Positions 35,382 through 48,023 of a stretch of 64,000 nucleotides of DNA are shown here, one piece after another. The stretch comes from Aquilaria yunnanensis. Taxonomy: Eukaryota > Streptophyta > Magnoliopsida > Malvales > Thymelaeaceae. The position numbers were made by a program, and so were the translations under genes. The DNA lies in the NCBI GenBank assembly GCA_039654915.1, contig CM077594.1:13887001-13951000 (forward strand). Direction: 5' to 3'. The notes below the pieces were generated by a model. The model searched no databases, was not told the DNA's origin, and worked only from the letters and a program-made list of their open reading frames with translations. How positions within the stretch are numbered: position 1 is the stretch's first letter; each line of letters starts with the position of its first letter.

Positions 35382-35868
35382 GGAAAATTTGCAATTACCC
35401 CATGATATTTGTCTTAACTTACAGTTTATCTCTCTATTTTTTAAAAACTTACACTTTACCCCCTATTTCTTTTATACTATCTAATAACAACTTCTAAAAT
35501 TATAATTTAAGCTGTACAATAGTTATTTTTTAGTGATTTTAATCTCTCCAATATTTTTTAAAGTTAATAGATATTGTAAATTATTAGTTTTTCTTTTTGT
35601 AAATGCATTTTTCATTCTATAAATGCATATCAGTATTTTTTAACTGTTAGTTAGCTGTAAAAAAATATCAAAAATCTCAAAATTATTGGAACATGAATAT
35701 TAGCCAGTTTAAATTATGGTTTCAGAAGTTGTTGTCAAACACTGTAAAGGGAAGATAAGATAAAATGTAGGTTTCTAAAACTAAATGAGGTAAAATGTAA
35801 GTTTATAAAAATAGAGGAGGCAAAGTGTAGATTAAGCCAAACCACATAGGGGTTTTTGTAATTTTCCC
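35382..35868. mobile_element. Mutator-type MITE, copy 2
   Basis: This 487-bp element is flanked by perfect 9-bp direct repeats tttttaaaa (35373-35381 and 35869-35877). The left end ggaaaatttgcaattacccc matches the inverted right end gggaaaattacaaaaacccc. It is homologous along its whole length and in the same orientation to 20107-20568. It is non-coding. The 9-bp duplication supports Mutator-type transposition for the family. Confidence 0.85.
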
Positions 35869-35961
35869 TTTTTAAAATCATGTATTAAACGATCTAATAA
35901 TCTTCCAGCAAATTCACAATATCAAATATTTTATTTGTGTATTAGTAAACAATTTAAACTA

Positions 35962-38900
35962 GGCTTAAGTGTTTGAATGGTTTTCTAACTTTGTTGAATC
36001 AAACAGTTTGGTCATCTAATTAAGGATTAGTTCAATTTGGTCCTCTAACTTTCATTAGTGGTACAATCTAGTCCAAAAAGGACTTGTTGAGCTGCATGTG
36101 ACCAAAACTATCATTAGGCCCAACCTAACCGCCTTCACCTCCTTAAACAATGTCGTTCAGCAACTTGTTAAGTTGAAAACAATCAAAACATGTTTACATG
36201 CTAATGGTGGAAAAATTGAGACCCAAAAACATGAAGATGATGGAGAACTAAAGCAATCTTTGGCTGAAGCCTAAATTGGGTTTTAGGCAAGAGTGGTCAA
36301 ATTGAAAAAAAAAAAAATCCCAATGTCTTCTTCAGTCTCCCCTCTAATCGAATCTCAATTTCTCTGGCCTCAAAGAAATGTAAAGCTTATGTGTGGAAAC
36401 ACCTAGTTTGTTCGAATTCAACTTGCAGAGTTGATGATCATGTGTCCCATCTAGCTTCAAGAGCCACCCAAGGTGTCGGCGAAGGTTTTTGACTATGGAA
36501 TCTGTTACCACTCTGAGTACTTCTATACAATGATTAAATTTAGTGAGCTCAAGCCCCAGGCAGTCCATGTCCTATAGGCCAAGCAGAACATGCGCATTAC
36601 GTTTACCCAAGTGACCCCCTTGGTCATTATGCAAAGATATGTATGTTAGTCCAACCATCACACACATATTTACATACTATTTCATCTGGAAGTAATGATG
36701 AAAGTGAAATTCTTTATTCCTGGCTAATATGGAATTTGAGTAAAATTCCCAAGTGCATGTACAATCATATGCACACATGATGTTATTGGTGCGCATTTTA
36801 TGTGTCTAAACTTTCACACAGTATCCAACTCAAATTCTACCCATGTTCTCCTATGCCCTAATGATTTTAAACCCTTTAATACACTTAAACCTTTATAGGG
36901 AAACAGGTTTGAGACATTAAATCCATATAAGTTTGCAATTATGAATTTTACACTTAATCGGGTGTAATTAACCATATGAACAGTGCTCAGCAAAATCAGC
37001 CAATTTTGATAGGTCATAACTCTTTCTACATGGCACCAAATCCAATGATTCAAAATCCAAGTTATTCATATTGAAGTGTTCTAGATGAGGTCAAAATGTC
37101 ATAGCCAAATTCTTTATGTACAAAAAGTTATGGCATCTGGAGTACAGGGTACCAAATTTTAGTCACTATTGACCATTATGCCCATACAAAATATCATAAT
37201 ATTCATACACTCCGTTTCCAGGTGCAAAACCCACTTGGTAGTATCTATACATGTCTTATACACCTTGGAACAAATGAATTTAGAACCTTTTTAACCATCA
37301 TTCATAAAAGTGCTATCAAAACAGCCCATAAACACCATATGGATAACATTGTATACACACTTCAAACTACACTCCATTGATCCATATATCCTTCTCACAC
37401 TACACATACAACATGCCCAACTCATTTACATGCATTTATGCACCACATACATGATAATAACTTAGTTAATATGTACACTAAGAACTTCAAAAGCACTAAA
37501 CACTCCAGAAACTTGAAGGGATCAATTGATGCGTAAGGCAGAAGGTACCATTACTAAAAATAGCTAATGTGCTCCAAAAATCATGAAGCTTTCCAGTTTC
37601 CAACGACACATATGGAAGTTAATATACCTGAAATTTCATAGAGAAATTTAAACTATAGCTATTAGTTTGAATGCTCTCTTTCAGGTGCTCCTGAAATGGA
37701 CAGAAAGAGGGTAAGTCTCTTTGAAGAAACTTAGTAAGGGCTTATCAATAAAATCTTTTAACTCCAGTCATATACCTAAAATTCAAAGACACTAAAATAA
37801 AAAAATACAACACAAATACACAAATATGGCCATCCATGTGCACAAACAAACAGAACACAATCAAATGCAATGCTGGCAGCAACACATCATTAGAGTTAGC
37901 TCATAAACATTCAAATAAACTTTTTGTAATTATTATGACAGCCCTCTTGAAGCTAATGTTTGGTCTTAAGAGGTTAATTTGTCTTAGTTAGTACTAACTT
38001 GGGCTTTAGAAACCCTCAATTTCACTGCTATAACAGGCACCAAAGTTATAGGGCTGAAACCCTAAGTGCAATTTCCCCCTTAACCTAAACTTGGTTCATC
38101 AAGCTCTTGGCTCTCTTCCAAGCTTAGGATCTTAGTTTCATAGATGTTTGGGTATCATTATTGAACAATAAACAGCCATGAAACCTAGATAAAACCCTTA
38201 CCTAAGCTATGAAGGCTGAAATCTTCAAGAGATATACAATAAACTCGAAAACTAAGGTTTTTCTCTTTTTTTGTTACATCTGATTGCCTTCTTTTATGAT
38301 TTCTTGGGAGATTGAGCTATGGTGGCTGTGGAAGCTTATGGAGGTGCTAAGGAATGTGCCTGGTGGGGGATGAAAATGACCAAGAAATGGCAAAAGATAA
38401 AGATATTTTATTTGACTTGATTAGTTTAACCTTAACCCTTACTTAAGTCATTATAAGTATGTCCTAAGCAAAGACTTTTTGGCTAATCTTTAGCCCACCT
38501 TTTTGACCTTAGAACTTGGAAATAAAAGGCTGGGATAATGCTAGAAATGACCACCTTTGACTCTTGTAAAAAAATCATCTCATCTTTAAGTTATTTTTGT
38601 GAACAATTATACACCTAGTTGTCATAGGTTCTTGAATAATAGCTTTTATTTCCTTTATGCAATTCAGCCTCCAAAATTTGCTTCCATACCATTCAAATCC
38701 TTCCAAAATCTCTCTTTTAGAGTTGTACAATTAAGTACGCAAGTCTTGAAATCTTGCAATAAAACCCATAGATTACTTGTAAAACAAACAATCCTTTAAG
38801 GCTCCATTTAATACCAAGTAACCATTGTAATCTTTTAGGGAGGTCTAGATTATTCACTTTACCCCTCACATTCCATTCACTATAGAGAAAATCATGCTAT

Positions 38901-39293
38901 ATAATGGTTTATAACCATTATGCCTTTTTACTGTAATTTTCACATTTGTTGAAGTAGTAACAAAATCTTTGGTAAAATTAAAAGGGCGGTTATAATCGGA
39001 AATGGGTTCACCAGGGCAAGGAACCAAAGGTTGGGGGTAAAACCAGACGGTGACTAAACATGAGATAAAAAGCACCACATCAGCCCCACACCCGCTCATT
39101 TTGATGGAAAACATTACCTTCTTCCATGGTTCAACCTAATTGTCCTAATTCATAAAAGTTGTAGCACTCAAGTGACCTACTTATGTAATTAAAGGACCAA
39201 ATCATACTGAGCCATAGGTGAAAGACTAGTCATAGATGGAAGACTAACTCATCTAATTCATCAAAGTTGGAAGACCATTCAGACACTTAAGCC
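35962..39293. mobile_element. 3.3-kb non-autonomous Mutator-like element
   Basis: The left end is ggcttaagtgtttgaatggt, then 'tttctaactttgttgaat'. The reverse complement of the right end is ggcttaagtgtctgaatggt, then 'cttccaactttgatgaat'. Flanking 9-mers are tttaaacta (35953-35961) and tttaaatta (39294-39302), 8 of 9 identical. The 3.3-kb interior has no ORF over about 85 codons and no transposase. It contains prose-like AT-rich DNA with many stop codons and no gene I recognise. It ends about 410 bp beyond the 3' end of the pyruvate kinase gene. Confidence 0.72.
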
Positions 39294-39302
39294 TTTAAAT
39301 TA

Positions 39303-39709
39303 TTAACTTTCGGAGTATCTTTTGATAAATTAAACTGTAAATTTAAATTATTAACAATTTTTTGTCAGCATTGAAAAAGAGCTAAGTGTGATTTTAACTA
39401 AAGTTCAGGGATAAGAGCAATTATTATCATTATTATTATTATTTGATGGATGCAATTAATCCTAATAACTGTCCTTCCACGGTAGAGCCAAGACAACATA
39501 GAAGTCTTGTCACTTTGATCATAGTTATCAGTTCATTCCTCGACCAAGAAAAAAAATCAACTGCCATATACATACACTAGCATACGCAGAGGCCTCAAAT
39601 GAGACGATTCAAACTTCCTCAGTTCAGAGCTGTAGCAAAATGTCACATGGTAACTCTGGTTCTTTAGAATTACGAATACATTAGACTCTTCAACGGAGAA
39701 GTAGCTATA
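39303..39709. other. Probable 3' UTR of the pyruvate kinase gene
   Basis: AT-rich DNA downstream (in gene sense) of the pyruvate kinase stop codon. It includes a short att-repeat near 39425-39445. No feature other than a likely 3' UTR is visible. Confidence 0.45.
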
Positions 39710-42700
39710 CTAATCTTCAAGCTCAATGATCTTCACCACTGATGCATCACCAACTTTCTGGCACACAACAATCCGGTCGTGTGGCTTTATAATCCCACGG
39801 GCTTTGCCGTGATCCAAAGCAACCTTTAAAACTGATTCGTTTGTTGCGTTTTTTGATTCGGCCTGTAAAAACCAATAACATGTAAACTTCAACAATGTAT
39901 TCTTTGACATGCCCTTAATGATTCTTCTTCATTGACTTCGTGTTTTAAAAGTGCACATAGCAACACTGATGAAGACAGATCATGATGTAAAACAAGCCTT
40001 TTTAGTACACGTAAAATTAATCTTAACAAATCTTACCGGATGTCTAGGATCAGCAAGGATGGGGAAAAGTCCTCTAACAATGAGTGATTGCCTTGCCTGT
40101 TACGAACAAGACATGATCATAATCCAATCATAATCCAAGTGAATGGGTGATGGTATAGACAATAAGAATGAATTTTTTCCTTTTACTAACAAGTACATAA
40201 ATAACAAAATAGACCAAGAACTGAACAACGACAAAATAAACGAATTATACCTCGAAAGCACCAGTGAAAGTCCACCGCAGCTGATTTGACTTAAGGCGAG
40301 GGATGACAACAGATAACACAGGCATTGTTGGCCTATACTTGGCAAGCAACCTGCATTATCATACAAAGAGATTATAAATGCGGACAACTCACTTAATCAA
40401 TAGTACTTAGCTGACAAATCGGGAAAAACAAAATCAAATCCGTGATATGCTAAAAATCATGACCAAAAGCATGCATCCACAAACAAACCAGTAAACCTAG
40501 ATGCATGAAATTACAATTATTTTTTCGTTCCTATCATCTATTCTCATAAATTATTAGAGTTATCAGCACTAAATAGGTGAAGACATTTTAAGGATGACAG
40601 ACATGCAGAAGTTTGGCGTTTGTAAGTATTAACTTTGAAAATATATGGTAGGGTCCCCTAATCAAGTTAGTCTCACACATACGCATGATTTGCATTTGGC
40701 TTGATAAGCTTGTACTGAGGTCCAGATAATAAACTATTTTTATGGTAAATATGATCTCAACCATGCACATATCTGAAGAATTGCATAATCCTCCAAACGT
40801 ATCTAGTACTGAAAATTCAGCACCATTCTTGAGTGGTTTCCATAACACCCTCAACCACCACCAGACCAACCATTTCCAGGAACCAGACTGAACCTTTTTG
40901 CCATTTTTCTGATCACATTTCAACTTCCATCCACCACCCCCCCCCCCCCCCCCCCCACTGAACCTCCTAGTTATATCTCCACATCCTTTCTTCTATCTCT
41001 TGCATACATCTTTTCTTTCACCCCTTGCATCAACTCACAACAAGAAGGTGCTACATCTTAAACAACCTCAAATTCACCACCTGCTTCAATTTGACTGTTA
41101 AAACTACTAAACATGATCCCTATCTATTATCTCCTCTCTTTACCCGCATCCTTTATTCAGGAACCTGTGCAAACATTCATAAAAATGAAAAATGAAATTA
41201 CAACAATTGACCGACCTTGCAGCTCTTCCAGATGAAGTGAAGCAAATGATGACAGAGGCCTTCACCTTGATGGCGGCACGTACCTGGGTCACATGGGATT
41301 GAGTTGTTCTTTGAGCCAGAATGATTCTGGAGATTTAACATGGACTAGATACAAAATCAGACTTCTGCTGTGAATTAAACACAAGAGAACAGATGTGTAA
41401 AGGAGAAAGTGAATAAAGAGAGTACAGCAGATGAAGCAATAGACTCCAAATGGCTCATTGGCTCCCCAACATGCTTGACAGTTTTCTTGAAGTATAGCTC
41501 TTGGTTAAAGACCTTCTCTGCCTGCAGTTAACAAGAAACTGTAACAGTGCAACATGATAGGACAAAACGTTTGCTTTGAAACTCTTTTACAACTCAATAT
41601 TTTATGGATCACCTGACTCAGCAAAGAATTTGCAAGATAACAATGCATATGAAATCAAAAGCTACCAAGACGACCATTCTGTTCATGTGTTCTAGGCATT
41701 GCGAGGAAAAATCAACAAGCAGTATTCTACATTTCTCTTGCCTTTTTTTATAACTTATAGTTTTTCCAGTTACATGGGTGCCAGGTTTTCCAATGTTCAT
41801 TTTTTTTTTCTGGCACACTCTGTTCATTTTCACCTTATGTGCCTTGAAATAACATGATTATTCAGGCAGCTATTTTGCCTCCTCTTCTGAATTACCCATT
41901 GTTGACTACTGAAGAGGTTTTTTAGTTTGTCGCTGGCAGAAATATTAAGAATACAAAGGGATTTTAGCTTTAGAAACTCTAATTTTCAAATAAAAGAAAG
42001 ACCTCTCTGTCGGCTCTACAACATTGCAGAGAGCATTTGAAAGGGTACTAAAAGCACGTATTCTGGAAAGTCTTTCTTTAAGGAATAACATCTTTGGAAA
42101 ATGCCAATCTTCAGAACTGGAAAAGCTGAGAATTGTTGGATGCTCAGATCATATGCATAATAAAAATTTACTCTCAGTACTGCTCTTCATAGTTAATGAG
42201 ACCGTGAGCTGCATGACAAAGTCGACAATTTGGCTGAAATTAAGCAAGTAGTGTGATAACAGCAGTCACACAACAAATTTCACTCAACAGAAAAAGGTGG
42301 AACTTGCAAAATCCCATTTGCATATCAATCGTAGGTGATGAGGAAGATTAGTAAATATGAGATTGCATATGGGAAAGAAGCAGCACATGAGGCTTTGGAG
42401 AAATTTTATAAGCTCGTTAACTTATTATGAAAAAGATGCAACCAAGAATCAATGACATATAGAGATATATTCACTGATACCTCTATAGAATAAACTAATT
42501 AAGCAAGCGACAAACAACCGAATGGAAGATGATAGTACATATACAACACTATCCCAAAAAGTAATGCAAGTCAAGAACAAACTTGGGGGCATCATCTGAG
42601 AATTGATAATATGCTAACCTCGGCACAAATTTTTCCAACAGTAGAAATTGCCTCAACTGGGTACAATCCTCGCAAAGTCTCAGCACCCAGAAGAATTGCA

Positions 42701-45700
42701 TCACAACCTGAACCGAGAACAGTTTATCAATACAAGTCCAGACTCATCTTCACTGCACCCATGTGAATCCAAATCGGTGGATTCTAGAACAGGAATCATC
42801 TTGAACATAAGCATATATGATATAATGAAGGAAGCACCACAAATTGTAGCCATGTTACACTAGTTGGCAGTAATAAAGTTTACCATCTAGCACAGCATTG
42901 GCAACATCTGTTGCTTCAGCTCGGGTAGGTCTAAGATTATCTGTCATACTATCCACAAAACGAGTAATAACTGCAGGCTTTCCAGCCAGGTTACACTTGT
43001 GAGCAGCTGCCTTTTGAAACAGAAACACCTGTCACAGTCAGAAATGGGTTCACTGTGGTCAGCAGTCAATAGGACATCCAAAAGTATCTTCATGAACTGA
43101 ATATGGAGACATGAAATTGTCTTCGACATGCCTCTTCAACAATAGGCACAGTGAGTTTGGAAGTGCCTACACAAGGGGATTGTTAAGTTATCCCGTAGGA
43201 AAAGATGTTTGGACAAAATAGACCCTACGTGCTTTAGCCTTCACAGAGAAATTAATACACCATATCCATTGCATCTCATAATGGTTACGAATGAACAAAA
43301 GAAATACCTCAAGACCTTATTTACTCAAATAGATTTTCTTATATGGTCTCACTCATATATTAGTCTAGACCGGAGATAACAGAAAATGATGTCCATGCAA
43401 AGGTTGTTACAACTGTCTAATGATATGCAAAACCTGAAAGTCTTCACCTTCTCTGGTGGGAGATCTATCCCCAAATTTCCACGGGCAAAAATGATTCCAT
43501 CTGCTTCTTGTAAGATCTCATCAAAATGATCTAGTCCCTAGACAGAGACAAGACATTAATATATAGGAAGACCACATCAGCAATTAAATCAAGGTACTCC
43601 AAAAATAAATCATGTGACAAAAAATATGACTGCTTATGCAGCTCACCTCTATGTTTTCTATCTTTGCAAAGATCTGTGTTTGCTGAAGTTCACTAAACTG
43701 AGAAATATATTCACGAGCCTGTATGCAACTACTGTCAGTGTGGACAGGATACAGAAGAAAATAATTACAGCAAAGAAAAATCATTGTTGAGTTTGATCTA
43801 GCCTAAAACAAACAGTATAAAGATAATAAATAGAACTCAATGCAAATCACTTGCATAAATGTTCTTACCTGGCGAATATCTGCAGCATGTCGGGTATGCG
43901 ATAAGGAAAGGAAGTCAATATTGTTTTGAACACCCCATGTTCTGATAACCTGATATAAGCGTACCAACATCAGACATGCACTCATGACTTAACTAAGTTT
44001 CAAAATAAGCCTTGTGCTCGTGCTTGATCAAAGAGGAAACAAAGACTTAATTCTTATACCAACACTTTAAAGATATCAATGGATCAAAAAGGAGTAGCAT
44101 GATCTGACAAGAATAACTGGGAAGAAAAAAAAGAGAGAAAAGCATAAAGATAACTTATAAAAACTGAAAAAAAAAAAAAAAGAAAGAAGGAGCACTAGAT
44201 TTTTTCATCAAGAAATATAGTAGTAAACCAATTTACCTCCTTATCTTTGTCTGATAGAGTAGGCAAGTCAATATGATGTTGAGATACATGTATAGTATAT
44301 AATGACCCTGAGAGGTTGGCAGAATTCTTGATCAGACAAGTAACATCTTCACCATTCACCTCATTGACCTGAATGAAAAACAAAAAGAAAGAACACTTAA
44401 ACTAAATTCTGGTTTAAAATGAGGTTTGACAATATTCAACTTATTTTCCAGTTACTTTCTCTAGGCCTCAAGAATTTGCTCTCGTTCCTCGATAATTTTT
44501 CTTTCTCTTGCATCAAGGTTATAATGTAATGAGCCAAAAGAACTGATTTCTTAACCTCAATAAGTAAGAAACTTGTATCAACATGGAAAATGGGCAGTGT
44601 TCATAGTTCAGCTTTGTCATGGAAAGCATCATTGTCTTAGCTATAACAAAGTTCCTTTAACAATATTCAGTATGCAACTCCCTTTTTTTATGGCTTTGCT
44701 GGCAGTGTAAGAGAAATTTAGTTTTAATATAAATTAGTAACTAAAAATCTACTCTTCCTACTTCTTACCTCTAACCAGACCGAGGTTGTTTCATTTCCTG
44801 TAAATAGGTATTTACCGATAAAAATTGTGTCACCCTTCTTCACTACCTGCAGCAAGCAACAATTATAACAGTAATAAGCTGACTGCTTTAAACACACACA
44901 GACACCCACCAAAAAAAAAACAGAGAGGAGCAGTGGAGGACAAAAAAGTTTTCGTATGTACAGAAGTCCCCTACCCTTTCTTTTTTCAACTTAAAACAAA
45001 GTACAGCATCAGAATACAGCCATGAAAAGGAAAAAACTTCTTTATGATATTCAAACTAAAAATATATGAGCCCACAAGAACATGAACTGGGATACATAGC
45101 CGCCCAAAAGCTAAAAAACAAGCAATGCAGTAGACTTGGAATTATGAGCCCTGAAACCAGTTGAAGGTTAAAATTAATAAACTGACAAGAAACAGAACAA
45201 ATGTCGGCAAAAGATTCAGTTTGGAAAATCAAAATAAACCTTTATGCTTTGGTAAGTACTGATTCATGGCAAGCATCAAGATAAACGAAGTAAAGTATTC
45301 TTTTCTAAAGAAACGGTGCACCTTCTCATGATCAATGTGCTCTTGACTGGTTTAAAAGGATACACTAGGCCTCAGTCATCCAAAGTATTGTACTCCCCAT
45401 GCCTTAGATAGATAGCCTTCTTTAATAATTTTTTTTATCTATTCCTTTAAATTTGCAAACATGTCCAAAGAGAAACACTTTCATGATGCAAAAATAGTTT
45501 GCTTGCAAAACGTTGCAGACCTGTGAGAGCCCAGACATGCTAATAGGCAGCAAATTTGAAGTGGCTTCTTTGCTCTGATCAGGTGTTAATACAAGCAATG
45601 TATCTTCCTGGAGTGAAATAGTACCCTCTGTCTTGTTAACAACTTGCACTTCAGGACCCGCGGTGTCCAGCATTATCTGAAATGCCAAACCCGAGCTTGT

Positions 45701-47366
45701 GAATGTGGTGACTTCAGAGTTCAGATATAACATTGTATAAGAAATAGTCTTTTCCCATGAAGATAACAATAGTCCAATATGTTCTCCGGAAAACACACAC
45801 ATACAAACATAAGAAAAATCAACCTGAAGTTAAGAAACTTACAGCACATAGCTTCCTGGTGCTCTTCACAGCTATCTTCAAATTTTCCAACGTTTCTTGG
45901 TGGTACTCAGCATCTCCCCACGAAAAATCAAACCTTGCAACTAGAAGAAAAGAAATATTGTCACCTCATGTATGCAAACAGATACAAATTTGAGAAATGC
46001 AAATAGAAGACTCATGAACTGCACCGTTTACAGAATCATAATAAAGGGCATGATTAATAGGTGAGATTGTGGTAAAAATAGAAATAAAACCACGAGTTAT
46101 TCATACATTCTCAGTTAATTCTACTCTACTAATTCCAACATGCATACTATTTCAAATTGACAAGAAAATATTCACACCAGCGTAAAATACATTGTTATCA
46201 GGCAATCTGCTAACTTTCGTATGTTATCTTTGTTATATTAAATGTAATAATTATGAAAACCGTGCTTAGAAATTCAAGTCAATCAAATTTGCTCAATTTG
46301 ATAACTTACCCGCGAAATTCAAGTCATTACTAAAACGACTCAAACAAATAATGTCTTTATTGGATGAAGGTGAGATTTTCAACTAATCTTTAAATTAGCA
46401 AGTAGTACAAGCCTATGAAGGTGAAGTAGAAATTCAGCCAAAAAAAAGGTGAAGTAGAAAGCAATACCCGACATTCCAGCCTTAAGGCAACCAGAAATTA
46501 TATCAACGCTTCGTGATTGTGGTCCCAGGGTCCCAACGATCTTTGTCAGGGCTGGGAAGAAAGCCTGCAGTGTATTCAGCCAACTTAGAGGGCAAAATCC
46601 TAATTACCACGAGACCACCAGCAGAGAGAGATAAGGACCCGAAACCGGAAACCAGTCTTTAAAAACATGAAACTTATGCCCACCTAACTTTCTTGACTAG
46701 AAATTAATACTGGTATGACGCTAAAGGAAAATTTTCCAACTGAAAATCAAATCTAACCAAAAGCGAAAGGCTATCAGGATCATACAAATCTCCATTTGGG
46801 AAGAGAAAACAGAGCTTATGGGAGGTGGGAAGCAAACAAAAATTTCAAAGTCTAACAAAAAAGAAAGAGATCAGATTTCAGCTTAATCAAGAGTAAAACA
46901 AACAAAAATAATGAATCAGAGAACAGTACATCGATCAAAATTCCAGCATCTACGCAAGAGAAACTAGAATATCTAGTCGACCTCACATTCGCGGCTATAT
47001 TACCGTCTGATAACTTAGCCCGATTGCCAGAACAACAGCAGAAAAAGAAAGAAACTAAAGATTTGAAGATTCAAACAATATTTACCCAGGAAAGTGGAAG
47101 CAAAAATGAAACAACTTAACCACATAACGCCTCTCACATTCTGGCTCCCCTCCCTCCTAATTTTTTTTCTTTTCCAGTTTCTCCTAAATTCCTCCTCAAT
47201 TCAGCACCAAAGAGGGAAGGCCAAAAAAAACAACACATAAGTAGCAAAAACATTTGAAACAATTGATGCGAGAAGAACAGATAAGATGAAAACTCACCGG
47301 CTTCGAAGGCTCCAGAATCGAAGCCATTCGTATAGGTTCTTCGAGGAGGAAGTTATTGGCAGGCAT
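39710..47366 (-). CDS. Pyruvate kinase, cytosolic isozyme
   Basis: It converts phosphoenolpyruvate and ADP to pyruvate and ATP, the last step of glycolysis. Sixteen exons join in frame: 47366-47298, 46564-46468, 45940-45843, 45676-45521, 44846-44769, 44368-44237, 43949-43869, 43718-43647, 43537-43448, 43028-42884, 42707-42619, 41521-41426, 41283-41216, 40350-40251, 40096-40037, 39862-39710. The product is 527 aa, the usual length of this plant subgroup (Arabidopsis At3g52990/At2g36580 type). There is no targeting peptide. Motifs: [12 protein letters not shown] (30-41), FAKIE with K256 and E258, and the C-terminal regulatory domain with [14 protein letters not shown]. Several normally invariant residues differ: RFDFSWGD for RxNFSHG, DTAGPE for DTKGPE, and ARGNLG for ARGDLG, placing Asn282 at a metal-ligand position. 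From memory these changes are typical of the subgroup, so I do not call the gene defective. The ATG at 47366 gives the family's usual N-terminus. Confidence 0.95.
40937..40956 (+). repeat. Poly-C tract (20 C) in a pyruvate kinase intron
   Basis: An uninterrupted homopolymer of 20 C within the intron between exons 13 and 14. Its length may be unreliable in any sequence assembly. Confidence 0.85.
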
Positions 47367-47466
47367 TTTCGTTTCTCTTGTAATGGAACAAGGAGGAGGA
47401 GGAGCAGAAGAAGGGAAGCAAGCAGAAAAAGCTGAAGAAGCTTAATGAGGCAATCGAGTCACTGGA

Positions 47467-47473
47467 TTTTATA
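47467..47473 (-). promoter_or_regulatory. TATA box of the pyruvate kinase gene
   Basis: On the minus strand, GGCTATAAAATCC lies about 100 bp upstream of the ATG. Transcription would start near 47440 and give a CT-rich leader of about 75 nt, a common arrangement in plants. Confidence 0.6.
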
Positions 47474-47497
47474 GCCGGGCCTAGAGAACACATTCAA

Positions 47498-47755
47498 CCG
47501 TGTTATTCAATGTCTTAGTACTTAAATTATATGCAAATTTAAGTTTTACCTTTTAAGAAGTTCACAATAATTTATTTGAAAAAAATTAAGTATTTTCAGA
47601 AAATTTTATTTTCCAACAACAGTGTTATTTAAAGTCTTATTTTCTACTTAATCTATATACCAATTTAAGTTTTACCATTTAAGAGGTTTAAAATGGAATA
47701 TTTGAAAAAATTGAGTATTTTTCAGGAAAATTTTATTTTTTAAAAAATAGCATAT
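47498..47755. repeat. Degenerate tandem duplication (about 130-bp unit, two copies)
   Basis: The block 'gtgttattcaatgtctta', 'aatttaagttttacc', 'gaaaattttatttt' at about 47500-47625 recurs in the same order at 47629-47755, with substitutions. It lies just upstream of the pyruvate kinase promoter and is non-coding. Confidence 0.65.
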
Positions 47756-47782
47756 TTAAAAAAATTATATATAAATGAATTA

Positions 47783-48021
47783 CTCTATCTGTCTCATAAA
47801 GCATGTCTTCTTTATTATTCATATCAATTAATTTATAATTTTTTTAAAAAAAATTATAGAAATATAAACTTTTTATATGAAAATAGTATCTTAAATGCTA
47901 TAGTTTATAAATATAATTTTTAAAAATTTTTTACAATATAAGTTGATATAAATATATTTAAGTCAAATTTTAGTTAAAAAATGTAAAATGACCAAAATTT
48001 GTGAGACGGAGTGAGAGGAAG
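47783..48021. mobile_element. Stowaway-like MITE (Tc1/mariner)
   Basis: TA dinucleotides flank a 239-bp AT-rich element. The left end is ctctatctgtctcataaa; the inverted right end is cttcctctcactccgtctca. Both resemble the 'ctccctccgtcccaaaa' ends of plant Stowaway MITEs. It is non-coding. Confidence 0.6.
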
Positions 48022-48023
48022 TA

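Noticed and set aside
6230..47366. Metabolic gene cluster (PDH-E2, aconitase, pyruvate kinase)
   Set aside because: Aconitase is a broken captured fragment inside a transposon, and the other two are about 22 kb apart in opposite orientation with transposons between; no evidence of co-selection.
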